Source: Nocardioides conyzicola
GTDB lineage: Bacteria > Actinomycetota > Actinomycetes > Propionibacteriales > Nocardioidaceae
NCBI RefSeq assembly: GCF_039543825.1
Contig: NZ_BAABKM010000002.1
Span: 1,892,133 to 1,956,132, forward strand
Length of the DNA stretch: 64,000 nt
Direction of reading: 5' to 3'
Made by a program: the position numbers and the translations under genes. The notes below the pieces were generated by a model. That model worked only from the letters and a program-made list of their open reading frames with translations. It ran no database searches and had not been told where the DNA came from. Positions 23,203 to 32,172 of this stretch are shown piece after piece. Each line of letters opens with the position of its first letter. The first letter of the stretch is position 1.

Positions 23203-23559
23203 CTACTCGATGCCGGCGGTCCGGTCGAGGTGCTGCAGCAGGTCGTGGGCGGCGAGCTCCACCTTCTTGTGCCGCCACTCCGCGGCCCGGTAGACGCACG
23301 CGATCAGGCCGGAGCGGTGCACCCGGCGGAGGTCGCCGTAGCCGAACGCGTAGCGCGCCTTGGTCTCGTCGTTGGCTCCCTCGGTGAGGCCGAGGTGCCA
23401 CGCGGCGTACTCGTCCCAGGTGTGCCGCTCGAGGTAGGCGTTCTGGGCCTCGGCGTTCGGCTGCACGTCGCCCCAGTCGCTGTCGAGGACGTACTGCTGC
23501 TTGTCGATCAGCGCGCGGGCGTGGGCGACGGCGTCCGGGTTGACCGCGTACGTCGCCAT
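23203..23559 (-). CDS. Conserved protein of unknown function (118 aa)
   Basis: 118 residues, helical and soluble, with many aromatic residues (HTWDEYAAWHLGL, ARYAFGYGDLRRVHR, ACVYRAAEWRHKKVEL). The pattern recalls actinobacterial conserved hypothetical proteins, but I cannot name the family. The ATG at 23559 starts four bases after the stop of the upstream GH6 gene, so the two may be co-transcribed, although no shared role is apparent. Confidence 0.7.
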   Translation of the reverse strand: MATYAVNPDAVAHARALIDKQQYVLDSDWGDVQPNAEAQNAYLERHTWDEYAAWHLGLTEGANDETKARYAFGYGDLRRVHRSGLIACVYRAAEWRHKKVELAAHDLLQHLDRTAGIE

Positions 23560-23563
23560 GGGG

Positions 23564-24595
23564 TCACTCCGGGCAGGAGGACTCGGACGACGAGCCCGTC
23601 AGGAGTCGGTCGGCGAGCATGTCGCACCACGTGCCGGAGGAGCTGCCGCCGTTGACCTGGCCGTCGGACTCGCCCGGGTGCTTGACCCACAGCGTGCCGT
23701 CGAACGCCCCCTTGAAGACCAGCCTCGGCGCCTTGCCGACGCGCGCCCACAGCGGGTTGAGGACGTCGTAGCCGTCGGAGCTCGGCGCGGCCCCGTTGCG
23801 GGAGGTGTCGACGACGTAGTGCTTGCCCCTGACGCCGAGCTTGCGCAGGCCGGCGAGCATCGTCGCGGCGTACCTCTGCTCGTCGCCCGTGGGGCGGAAG
23901 TTGGAGACGTTGGTGCTGATGCCCCGGTCGTACGCGACACCCGCCTGCTTCAGCAGCGTCGGACGATTGTCGTAGGGGGTCCAGTTGGAGTGCCCGGCGT
24001 CGAGGTAGACCCAGGCGCCGGACTTGCTGAGCGTCTTGCTGGCGAACCGCAGCATCGCGACCCAGCCGGCCGGCGGGCTCGCGCACCCGCTGCCGCTGAA
24101 GAGCGGCAGGGCGTCGGGTTCGAGGATCACCAGCGCGCGCTGCTGCTTCAGGCCAGCGGCGATCTGCCGGATCCACGCTCGGTACTGCGTCGCGTTCTTG
24201 AGGGCGCCCGACGAGGACTGGCCGCCGCAGTCGCGGCCGGGGATCCCGTAGACCGTGAGCATCGGGGTCTTCCTGGCCTTGAGCGCCCGCGACGTGTACG
24301 CGCGGACGACGCTGCGCACCCGCATCGTGGCGTAGGCCTCGGGGATGATCCAGAGCGCCTGGGCCTTGGTGCCGAGCGCCTTCTTGTACGGCGCGCCGTG
24401 GTTGGCAGCCGGCATCCGCGGGTCGACGAACAGCCCCCGGGTCTTGCGCGGGTCCTTCTTCGCCACGGCCTTGGCGACGACGTGCTGACCTCCGGCAGGC
24501 CGCTGCGCGTCGACCGGGGAGCTCAGACCGACGCTCGCGAGCGCGAGGACGGTCAGCAGCACGAGGGCGCGAGGGGACCGGGACCGAGGGAGCAC
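23564..24595 (-). CDS. Secreted glycoside hydrolase family 6 (cellulase)
   Basis: 343 residues: a signal peptide (ALVLLTVLALASVGLSSPVDA) and a single GH6 domain without a carbohydrate-binding module. GH6 landmarks are all present: TVYGIPGRDCGGQSSSG, the catalytic-acid segment VILEPDALPLF, VYLDAGHSNW, STNVSNFRPT, and VVDTSRNGAAPS. It should hydrolyse beta-1,4-glucans outside the cell with inversion. The GTG at 24595 is chosen because a leaderless -10 lies six bases before it; the longer form from 24625 would place a hydrophilic stretch before the signal peptide. Confidence 0.92.
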   Translation of the reverse strand: MLPRSRSPRALVLLTVLALASVGLSSPVDAQRPAGGQHVVAKAVAKKDPRKTRGLFVDPRMPAANHGAPYKKALGTKAQALWIIPEAYATMRVRSVVRAYTSRALKARKTPMLTVYGIPGRDCGGQSSSGALKNATQYRAWIRQIAAGLKQQRALVILEPDALPLFSGSGCASPPAGWVAMLRFASKTLSKSGAWVYLDAGHSNWTPYDNRPTLLKQAGVAYDRGISTNVSNFRPTGDEQRYAATMLAGLRKLGVRGKHYVVDTSRNGAAPSSDGYDVLNPLWARVGKAPRLVFKGAFDGTLWVKHPGESDGQVNGGSSSGTWCDMLADRLLTGSSSESSCPE

Positions 24596-24599
24596 CCCC

Positions 24600-25217
24600 T
24601 CAGGGTACGGGTTGGTCGTCCTCACGCGGTCCGAAGATGCAGAGGTCGTCGAGCTGGTCGGGGGAGAGGGGGAGCCCCCAGGCCTGCATCTGGCTGCGCG
24701 AGCGGCGCGAGAAGAGCGCCCGGAAGAGCTCGTAGTCCTCGATCTCGGACGGCGGCTGCGTCGCCCCGAACTTCATCGGCGCAACCGCGGCCAGCACGGG
24801 CGACCACATCGGCGTCGGGGGTACGCCGAGCCCGAGCGCCTCGTGCAGGTCGGCGTGGTGGACCGCGAGGTCCCACACGATCGCGGGTCGTGGGTTGTCG
24901 AGAGTGGACGCGGCGACCGCGTCCTGGTTGGCCGTCAGCTCGCCGATCAGGTCCTCGACCGGCCGCCCGCGACGCTCGGCGACGTGGCGGGCCGTCCACT
25001 CCGGTCCGGGCGCGCCCTCCATCCGCCCGGCGAGGGCATCGGCCGGCCCGCCTGCGAGGTGGGCGAGCACGTCGCGGACGGTCCAGTCCGGCGAGCCCGG
25101 CACCGTGGTGGCGAGCCCGGTGTCGTCCAGGTCGCTCGCCAGCCGGGTGATGGCGGCGACGTTCGCGCGGTAGAGATCGCCCCAGGGGTTCCCGGAGTCG
25201 TGCACCGAGTCCGACAT
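24600..25217 (-). CDS. Maleylpyruvate isomerase-type (mycothiol-dependent) family protein
   Basis: 205 residues with the N-terminal DinB-like domain of mycothiol-dependent maleylpyruvate isomerases: DWTVRDVLAHLAGGPADALA with the first His, and WDLAVHHADLHEALG with the paired His residues of the metal site. The C-terminal region is longer than the minimal domain. Substrate unknown. The start at 25217 is supported by a leaderless -10 six bases upstream; its promoter region is shared with the divergent YCII-ECF operon. Confidence 0.83.
   Translation of the reverse strand: MSDSVHDSGNPWGDLYRANVAAITRLASDLDDTGLATTVPGSPDWTVRDVLAHLAGGPADALAGRMEGAPGPEWTARHVAERRGRPVEDLIGELTANQDAVAASTLDNPRPAIVWDLAVHHADLHEALGLGVPPTPMWSPVLAAVAPMKFGATQPPSEIEDYELFRALFSRRSRSQMQAWGLPLSPDQLDDLCIFGPREDDQPVP
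24602..24607 (-). promoter_or_regulatory. Leaderless-type -10 element of the GH6 gene
   Basis: TACCCT on the minus strand, six bases before the GTG at 24595. It is embedded in the last codons of the upstream gene. Confidence 0.55.
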
Positions 25218-25223
25218 GTCCTC

Positions 25224-25229
25224 ACCGTA
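25224..25229 (-). promoter_or_regulatory. Leaderless-type -10 element
   Basis: TACGGT on the minus strand, six bases before the ATG at 25217. Confidence 0.6.
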
Positions 25230-25255
25230 GGCATCGCGGAGAATTTCGGGAAGGG

Positions 25256-25261
25256 TGTCGT
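25256..25261 (+). promoter_or_regulatory. Possible ECF42-type -35 element
   Basis: TGTCGT, one base off TGTCGA, which I recall as the -35 motif of ECF42 sigma factors. A convincing -10 (CGAC/CGTC) at normal spacing is not present; CGTTC at 25275 is the closest. Its position upstream of the DGPF-sigma operon is the only support. Confidence 0.25.
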
Positions 25262-25327
25262 ACGCGCGCACGAGCGTTCGTGGAGTAGGTGAGAGGCCCA
25301 CCGGGGCCGCGTGCCAGAGGAGTGACC

Positions 25328-25675
25328 ATGCCGCAGTACCTGCTGTCCGTGCACCACGTCGAGGGCGAGGAGATGCCGCCGCCGGAGGAGATGCAGCCGG
25401 TCTTCGAGGCGGTCGACCGCTTCAACCAGAAGGCGATGGACGCCGGGGTCTGGGTGTTCGCGGGCGGCCTGATGCCGCGGGAGACCGCGACCACCGTCGA
25501 CGCCACCGGCACCGAGCCGGTCGTGACCGACGGCCCGTTCGCGGAGTCGAAGGAGTGGATCGGTGGCTTCTGGATCTTCGAGCTCCCCGATCTCGACGCC
25601 GCCCTGACCTGGGCCACCGAGGGGTCCCGGGCCTGCGCCGGCAAGGTCGAGGTCCGTCCCTTCCAGTCCGAGTGA
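25328..25675 (+). CDS. YCII/DGPF domain protein
   Basis: 115 residues of the YCII-related DGPF family: MPQYLLSVHHVEG at the start and the naming motif in VVTDGPFAESKEWIGGFWIF. These small ferredoxin-like-fold proteins commonly sit beside ECF sigma factors with C-terminal extensions, as here, but their biochemical role is unknown. A ribosome-binding site (AGAGGAG) precedes the ATG. The stop overlaps the sigma factor start (GTGA). Confidence 0.92.
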   Translation: MPQYLLSVHHVEGEEMPPPEEMQPVFEAVDRFNQKAMDAGVWVFAGGLMPRETATTVDATGTEPVVTDGPFAESKEWIGGFWIFELPDLDAALTWATEGSRACAGKVEVRPFQSE

Positions 25676-26894
25676 GCGACCCCGACGAGGCGCTCGCCGC
25701 CGTCGACCGGATCTACCGCGAGGAGTACGGACGCGTCGTCGCCTCCCTGGCCCGCCGCTTCGGGGACCTCGACATCGCCGAGGACGCGGCGGCCGAGGCG
25801 CTGCTCGTCGCCCTGGAGCGGTGGCCCGCCGACGGCGTACCGCCCAATCCCGGGGGCTGGCTGACCACGACGGCCGGCAACCGGGCCATCGACCGGATCC
25901 GACGGGAGTCGCACCGCGACGCGAAGCACCAGGCGGCCCTGACCATGTACGACGACACTCCGCACGAACCCACCGGGCTGGTCGAGGACGACCGCTTGCG
26001 GCTGATCTTCACCTGCTGCCACCCGGCGCTGGCTCCGGATGCCCGGGTGGCACTCACCCTGCGGCTCCTGGGTGGACTGACCGTGGCCGAGATCGCACAG
26101 GCGTTCTTCGTGCCCGAGACCACGATGGCGCAGCGGATCACCCGCGCGAAGCGCAAGATCAAGGACGCCCACATCCCGTTCCGGGTCCCGGGGGCCGACG
26201 ACCTCCCGGCTCGGCTGGCCGCGGTGCTCGCGGTCGTCTACCTGGTCTTCAACGAGGGCTACCTGTCGTCCTCCGCCGATGCCGACCCGGTGCGGGAGGA
26301 CCTCACCGCCGAGGCCATCCGGCTCGGCCGGATCCTGCGCCGGCTGCTGCCCGACGAGCCCGAGGTCGCGGGCCTGCTCGCGCTGATGCTGCTGACCGAG
26401 GCGCGCCGTACGGTCCGGGTCGCGGGCGGCGAGCTGGTCGTGCTGCACGAGCAGGACCGCGGCGGCTGGGACCGGGCGCTCATCGCAGAGGGGCACGAGC
26501 TGGTCCGGGAGTGCCTGGCCCGCAACCGGCCCGGCCAGTACCAGCTGCTCGCCGCGATCAACGCCGTGCACACCGACGCCCCCGTCGCGTCGGCCACCGA
26601 CTGGGCCCAGATCGCCGCGCTCTACGACCAGCTGTACGCCCTGGTGCCCGGCCCGGTCGTGGCGCTGAACAGGGCGGTCGTGATCGCCGAGCTGGACGGC
26701 CCGGAGGTCGCCCTGGCCGAAGTCGACCGGCTCGACCTGACGACGTACCACGCCTGGCACGCGACCCGCGCCGACCTGCTGCGCCGGCTCGGCCGCAGCG
26801 CCGAGGCGCGGGCGGCGTACGACGCGGCGATCGCGACGACCGAGAACGCGGCCGAGCGCGCCTACCTCTCCCGGAGGCGTGGCAGTCTGGCGCC

Positions 26895-26898
<4 letters not shown>
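25672..26898 (+). CDS. ECF sigma factor with long C-terminal extension (ECF42-like)
   Basis: 408 residues. Sigma region 2 (YGRVVASLARRFGDLDIAED, then GWLTTTAGNRAIDRIRRES) and region 4 (LRLLGGLTVAEIAQAFFVPE) fill the first 190 residues. The remaining 210 are a helical, TPR-like extension (VYLVFNEGYLSSS, ALNRAVVIAELDGPEVALAE). This layout, with a neighbouring DGPF protein, matches the ECF42 group, in which no anti-sigma factor is needed and the extension is required for activity. Start by GTGA overlap with the YCII gene; stop overlaps the M3 peptidase start (ATGA). Confidence 0.9.
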
Positions 26899-28808
<1,910 letters not shown>

Positions 28809-28816
28809 CTCCTGCG

Positions 28817-28904
28817 GGTTTCACCGGCTGACCGCCGAATCCCGCACGACACGCCGCCTCGGACCGGCGTGTCGTGCGGGTTCTGGCGGCTGACCGGTGA
28901 AACC
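28817..28904. repeat. 88-bp symmetric inverted repeat, possible bidirectional terminator
   Basis: Perfect 11-base outer arms (GGTTTCACCGG 28817-28827; CCGGTGAAACC 28894-28904) and perfect 16-base inner arms (28841-28856; 28865-28880) around an eight-base loop. The centre of both arm pairs is identical, and the 13-base segments between them are partly complementary. No T-run follows. It lies between the M3 peptidase and PadR genes. Confidence 0.85.
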
Positions 28905-28907
28905 GGC

Positions 28908-28936
28908 TTGTGTCGTCACCACAGTCGGCGTAATCT
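28908..28936 (+). promoter_or_regulatory. Promoter of the padR-DUF1707 operon
   Basis: TTGTGT (28908-28913) and TAATCT (28931-28936) at 17 bases spacing form a good vegetative-type promoter. The -10 abuts the PadR-like palindrome at 28938. Confidence 0.6.
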
Positions 28937-28937
28937 A

Positions 28938-28949
28938 GCGATATATCGC
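28938..28949. promoter_or_regulatory. PadR-type operator palindrome
   Basis: Perfect 12-base palindrome GCGATATATCGC directly downstream of the -10, where a bound repressor would block transcription start. PadR proteins often use AT-rich ATAT-centred palindromes. A shorter relative, CGATATCG, lies at 28985-28992. Confidence 0.55.
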
Positions 28950-28960
28950 GACAGGTTGAC

Positions 28961-28978
28961 GACAGTCCCAGGACTGTC
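28961..28978. promoter_or_regulatory. Inverted repeat in the padR leader
   Basis: GACAGTCC-CA-GGACTGTC is a perfect eight-base inverted repeat with a two-base centre. It lies in the transcribed leader between the two ATAT palindromes. It could be a second operator for a different regulator or an mRNA structure. Function unknown. Confidence 0.4.
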
Positions 28979-29023
28979 GCCCCGCGATATCGACACACTC
29001 GTACTCAGCAAAGGAGTTCCCCC

Positions 29024-29728
29024 ATGGGACACCCAGGATTCAACCGACAGTGGGCGCAGTACGGCGAGCAGGAGCGCCGCCAGCACGGAGGCCGCCGCGG
29101 CGGCGGGCCGTGGGGCGGCGGAGGTCCGTGGACCGGGCCGGGTGGCTTCGGCCGGCCCGGGCACCCGGGTCCGCCGCCGTGGGTCGCGGGCCTGTTCGGC
29201 CTCGCCCAGGGCGACCGCCAGCGCGGGCCGCGGGTCCGCCGCGGCGACGTCCGGTCCGCGATCCTCGACGTCGTGCACACGGCCCGCACCACCGGGGAGC
29301 CGGTCAACGGCTACCAGGTCATCCAGCAGATCACCGAGCGCAGCAACGGCGCTTGGCGGCCGAGCCCCGGCTCGGTCTACCCGACCATCTCGCAGCTCGA
29401 GGACGAGGGCCTGCTCCAGACGGTCGACCAGAGCGGTCGCCGCAGCCTCGAGCTGACCGCGACCGGCGAGACGTACGTCGCCGAGCACGCCGACGAGCTG
29501 GCCGCCGTGTGGGCCCCCTTCCAGGAGGAGCGCACCGCCGAGGGCGACGCGTTCGCCGACATCAAGCCCGAGATCGGTCAGCTCATGGGCGCCGTCTGGC
29601 AGGTCATGACGACCGGCAGCGACCCCCAGCGCGCAGCCGCAGCCGAGATCCTCGCCGAGACCCGGCGCCGGCTCTACGGCCTCCTCGCCGAGGGCGACGA
29701 CCTCGCCCAGGACACGACCGATGAGTGA
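29024..29728 (+). CDS. PadR family transcriptional regulator
   Basis: 234 residues. The first 65 residues are a Gly/Pro-rich tail (GGRRGGGPWGGGGPWTGPGG), followed by a PadR winged helix: VRRGDVRSAILDVVHTART, GYQVIQQITERSNGAWRPSP and GSVYPTISQLEDEGLLQTV. The C-terminal half is a helical dimerisation region. The pattern PSPGSVYPTISQLEDEGL is characteristic. A good ribosome-binding site (AAGGAG) precedes the ATG. It probably represses its own operon through the ATAT palindromes upstream. The 3' end overlaps the DUF1707 start by eight bases. Confidence 0.93.
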   Translation: MGHPGFNRQWAQYGEQERRQHGGRRGGGPWGGGGPWTGPGGFGRPGHPGPPPWVAGLFGLAQGDRQRGPRVRRGDVRSAILDVVHTARTTGEPVNGYQVIQQITERSNGAWRPSPGSVYPTISQLEDEGLLQTVDQSGRRSLELTATGETYVAEHADELAAVWAPFQEERTAEGDAFADIKPEIGQLMGAVWQVMTTGSDPQRAAAAEILAETRRRLYGLLAEGDDLAQDTTDE

Positions 29729-30110
29729 CGAGCACCTGCGCATCGGCGACGCCGAGCGCGAGCAGGCGGCGGCGGCCCTGGGCGAGCACTACGCCCAGGG
29801 CCGGATCACCGCCGACGAGCACGCGGAGCGGCTCGACCAGGTCTGGCACGCGCGCACCCGCGCGGAGCTGCAGCCGGTCTTCCGCGACCTGCCCGGCCCG
29901 GCGCTTCGTACGACGTCCGAGGATCGCCCCCGGTCGTCCCGCCGCGGCTTCCGCCCACCGCTGTTCGCGATCCTGGCGGTCCTCCTGCTGCTCACCATGA
30001 TCACCCACAAGCCGCTCATCCTGATCGGTCTCCTGGTGGTCGTGTTCGTGGTGTCGCGGCGTCGTCACCGCTTCGCGAGCCCGGCCCGGATGCAGCACTG
30101 GTCCAGATGA
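29721..30110 (+). CDS. DUF1707 membrane-associated protein
   Basis: 129 residues. An N-terminal DUF1707 (SHOCT-like) domain is clear: LRIGDAEREQAAAALGEHYA QGRITADEHAERLDQVWHAR region at 6-48. Two hydrophobic helices follow (PLFAILAVLLLLTMI and LILIGLLVVVFVVS) with a basic end. Such proteins are common next to actinobacterial PadR regulators; they may tether a signalling domain to the membrane. Co-translated with padR through the ATGAGTGA overlap. Confidence 0.88.
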   Translation: MSDEHLRIGDAEREQAAAALGEHYAQGRITADEHAERLDQVWHARTRAELQPVFRDLPGPALRTTSEDRPRSSRRGFRPPLFAILAVLLLLTMITHKPLILIGLLVVVFVVSRRRHRFASPARMQHWSR

Positions 30111-30188
30111 CGCGTGCCGGGCCGCAGCAACCAGCCTGTCGAGCGTCCCCGAGGTGTACGGGCCGGCTGCGTGGGTAAGTCGCCGGGA

Positions 30189-30204
30189 GGTGACGCACGT
30201 CACC
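30189..30204. promoter_or_regulatory. CRP/GlxR-like palindrome before the DUF3311-symporter operon
   Basis: GGTGACG-CA-CGTCACC is a perfect seven-base inverted repeat (core GTGA-N6-TCAC), typical of CRP/FNR-family sites. It lies 25 bases before the ATG at 30230. The same 12 outer bases (GTGACG..CGTCAC) recur before the cholesterol oxidase gene at 33935-33948. Confidence 0.5.
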
Positions 30205-30229
30205 ACGCACACCTATCTCGGAGGTGTTC

Positions 30230-30535
30230 ATGTCCGACGTCCCCGCACGCACCGGTCCGCCCTCGGCGAGCCGCTGGGCCCTCATCTACGTCCTGCTCAC
30301 GCCGGCGGTCATCCTGCCGCTGTGGGTCGGGCTCTACGACCGGGTCGACCCGACGTTCGTCGGCTTCCCCTTCTACTTCTGGTTCCAGTTCGCGCTGATC
30401 CTCGTCGCGGTCGCGCTGACGCTCCCGGCGTACCTCCTGGCGCAGGTCGCCGACCGCCGCGACCGGGTCCGGCACGGGCTGCCACCCGTGCCCGACGGCA
30501 CCGGGTCCGACCGGAAGGCCGGTGACGAGCGGTGA
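30230..30535 (+). CDS. DUF3311 small membrane subunit
   Basis: 101 residues with two hydrophobic helices (WALIYVLLTPAVILPLWVGL and FYFWFQFALILVAVALTLPA). DUF3311 proteins are small partners of SSS-family symporters and usually precede them, as here. The ATG at 30230 has a GGAGG six bases upstream. The stop overlaps the symporter start (GTGA). Regulation by a CRP-type factor is suggested by the palindrome immediately upstream. Confidence 0.88.
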   Translation: MSDVPARTGPPSASRWALIYVLLTPAVILPLWVGLYDRVDPTFVGFPFYFWFQFALILVAVALTLPAYLLAQVADRRDRVRHGLPPVPDGTGSDRKAGDER

Positions 30536-32172
30536 TCGACCACGTCAACGGCGTCGTCTTCGCCGTCTTCATCTTCCTCTTCCTGCTCGTCACCGTGCTC
30601 GGCTTCGCCGCCGCGCGCTGGCGCCGCGCGGACCTCGACAGCCTCGACGAGTGGGGCCTCGGTGGCCGCGGCTTCGGCACCTTCATCGCCTGGTTCCTCA
30701 TCGGCGGCGACATCTACACGGCGTACACCTTCATCGCGGTCCCCGCGACCCTGTACGCCGGCAGCGCGGTCGGGTTCTTCGCGGTGCCGTACACGATCGT
30801 GGTCTACCCGCTGATCTTCCTGTTCCTGCCGCGGCTCTGGTCGGTCAGCCACCGGCACGGGTACGTCACGCCGGCCGACTTCGTGCAGGGTCGCTACGAC
30901 AGTCGCGGCCTCGCGCTGGTGATCGCGCTGACCGGCATCCTCGCGACGATGCCCTACATCGCCCTGCAGCTGGTCGGCATGGAGGTCGTGCTCCAGGTGA
31001 TGGGCATCGGCACGACCAGCGACACCTGGTTCGTCCAGCACCTGCCGCTCTTCATCGCGTTCGGCGTGCTGGCGGCCTACACCTACTCCAGCGGGCTGCG
31101 GGCGCCGGCGCTGATCGCCTTCGTCAAGGATGCCCTCATCTACCTCGTGATCCTGGTCGCGGTCTTCTACATCCCCTCGCAGATCGGCGGCTGGGACCAC
31201 ATCTTCTCGACGGTCACAGACGGGTTCGCCGACTTCAACGCCACGAACGCCGACGCGATCGCGGCCGGGGACGCGGCGCCCAAGGCCGTGATGCCGCCGC
31301 AGCCGCTGCAGTGGGCCTACGCGTCGCTCGCCCTGGGGTCGGCGCTCGCGCTGTTCATGTACCCGCACTCGGTGACCGGGGTCCTCTCGACCCGGAGCCG
31401 GTCGGTGATCCGGCGCAACGCGGCCCTGCTCCCGGCGTACTCCTTCCTGCTGGGGTTGCTCGCCCTGCTCGGCTTCGTCGCGATCGCGGCGGGCGTGAAG
31501 GTCGACAACCCGCAGCAGTCGGTGCCGCAGCTCTTCGAGGACCAGTTCAGCCCGTGGTTCGCCGGCGTCGCGTTCGCCGCGATCGTCATCGGCGCGCTGG
31601 TGCCGGCGGCGATCATGTCGATCGCGGCGGCGAACCTGTGGACGCGCAACATCTACAAGGCGTTCATCAACCGCAGCGCCACGCACAAGCAGGAGGCGAC
31701 GCAGGCCAAGCTGGTCTCGCTGCTCGTGAAGTTCGGCGCGCTGGTCTTCGTCCTGGCACTGTCGAAGGACTTCGCCATCAACCTGCAGCTGCTCGGCGGG
31801 GTGTGGATCCTGCAGACGCTGCCGGCCATCGTGATCGGGCTGTACACCCGGTGGATGCACCGGTGGGCGCTCTTCGCCGGCTGGGCGGTCGGCATGGCCT
31901 ACGGCACCTGGCTCGCGTACGGCGTGAAGTCGCCCGTGCAGGACCACTTCGGTGGCCCGCTGGTCAACTTCCCGGGGACCGAGACCAAGGTCTACATCGC
32001 CGTCGTCGCGATCCTCGCCAACCTGCTCGTCGCGGTCGTGCTCACGTTCGTCCTGCGCGCCCTGAAGGTGGACGAGGGCGTGGACCAGACCCGACCGCAG
32101 GACTACCACGCGGACGCCGGCGACCCCGGGGTCGAGGAGGAGCTCTCCCCGGACGTGCCGGCGCACGCCTAG
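30532..32172 (+). CDS. SSS-family sodium:solute symporter (monocarboxylate-type)
   Basis: 546 residues with about thirteen hydrophobic helices. SSS features: GLGGRGFGTFIAWFLIGGD in the first sodium-binding region, a central GSALALFMYPHSVTGVLSTR, and VIGALVPAAIMSIAAANLWT. The pairing with DUF3311 is typical of MctP-like transporters for pyruvate, acetate, lactate or similar acids, so uptake of a small monocarboxylate is the best guess. The gene ends with TAG, sharing CTAG (32169-32172) with the convergent cholesterol oxidase stop. Confidence 0.9.
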   Translation: MIDHVNGVVFAVFIFLFLLVTVLGFAAARWRRADLDSLDEWGLGGRGFGTFIAWFLIGGDIYTAYTFIAVPATLYAGSAVGFFAVPYTIVVYPLIFLFLPRLWSVSHRHGYVTPADFVQGRYDSRGLALVIALTGILATMPYIALQLVGMEVVLQVMGIGTTSDTWFVQHLPLFIAFGVLAAYTYSSGLRAPALIAFVKDALIYLVILVAVFYIPSQIGGWDHIFSTVTDGFADFNATNADAIAAGDAAPKAVMPPQPLQWAYASLALGSALALFMYPHSVTGVLSTRSRSVIRRNAALLPAYSFLLGLLALLGFVAIAAGVKVDNPQQSVPQLFEDQFSPWFAGVAFAAIVIGALVPAAIMSIAAANLWTRNIYKAFINRSATHKQEATQAKLVSLLVKFGALVFVLALSKDFAINLQLLGGVWILQTLPAIVIGLYTRWMHRWALFAGWAVGMAYGTWLAYGVKSPVQDHFGGPLVNFPGTETKVYIAVVAILANLLVAVVLTFVLRALKVDEGVDQTRPQDYHADAGDPGVEEELSPDVPAHA

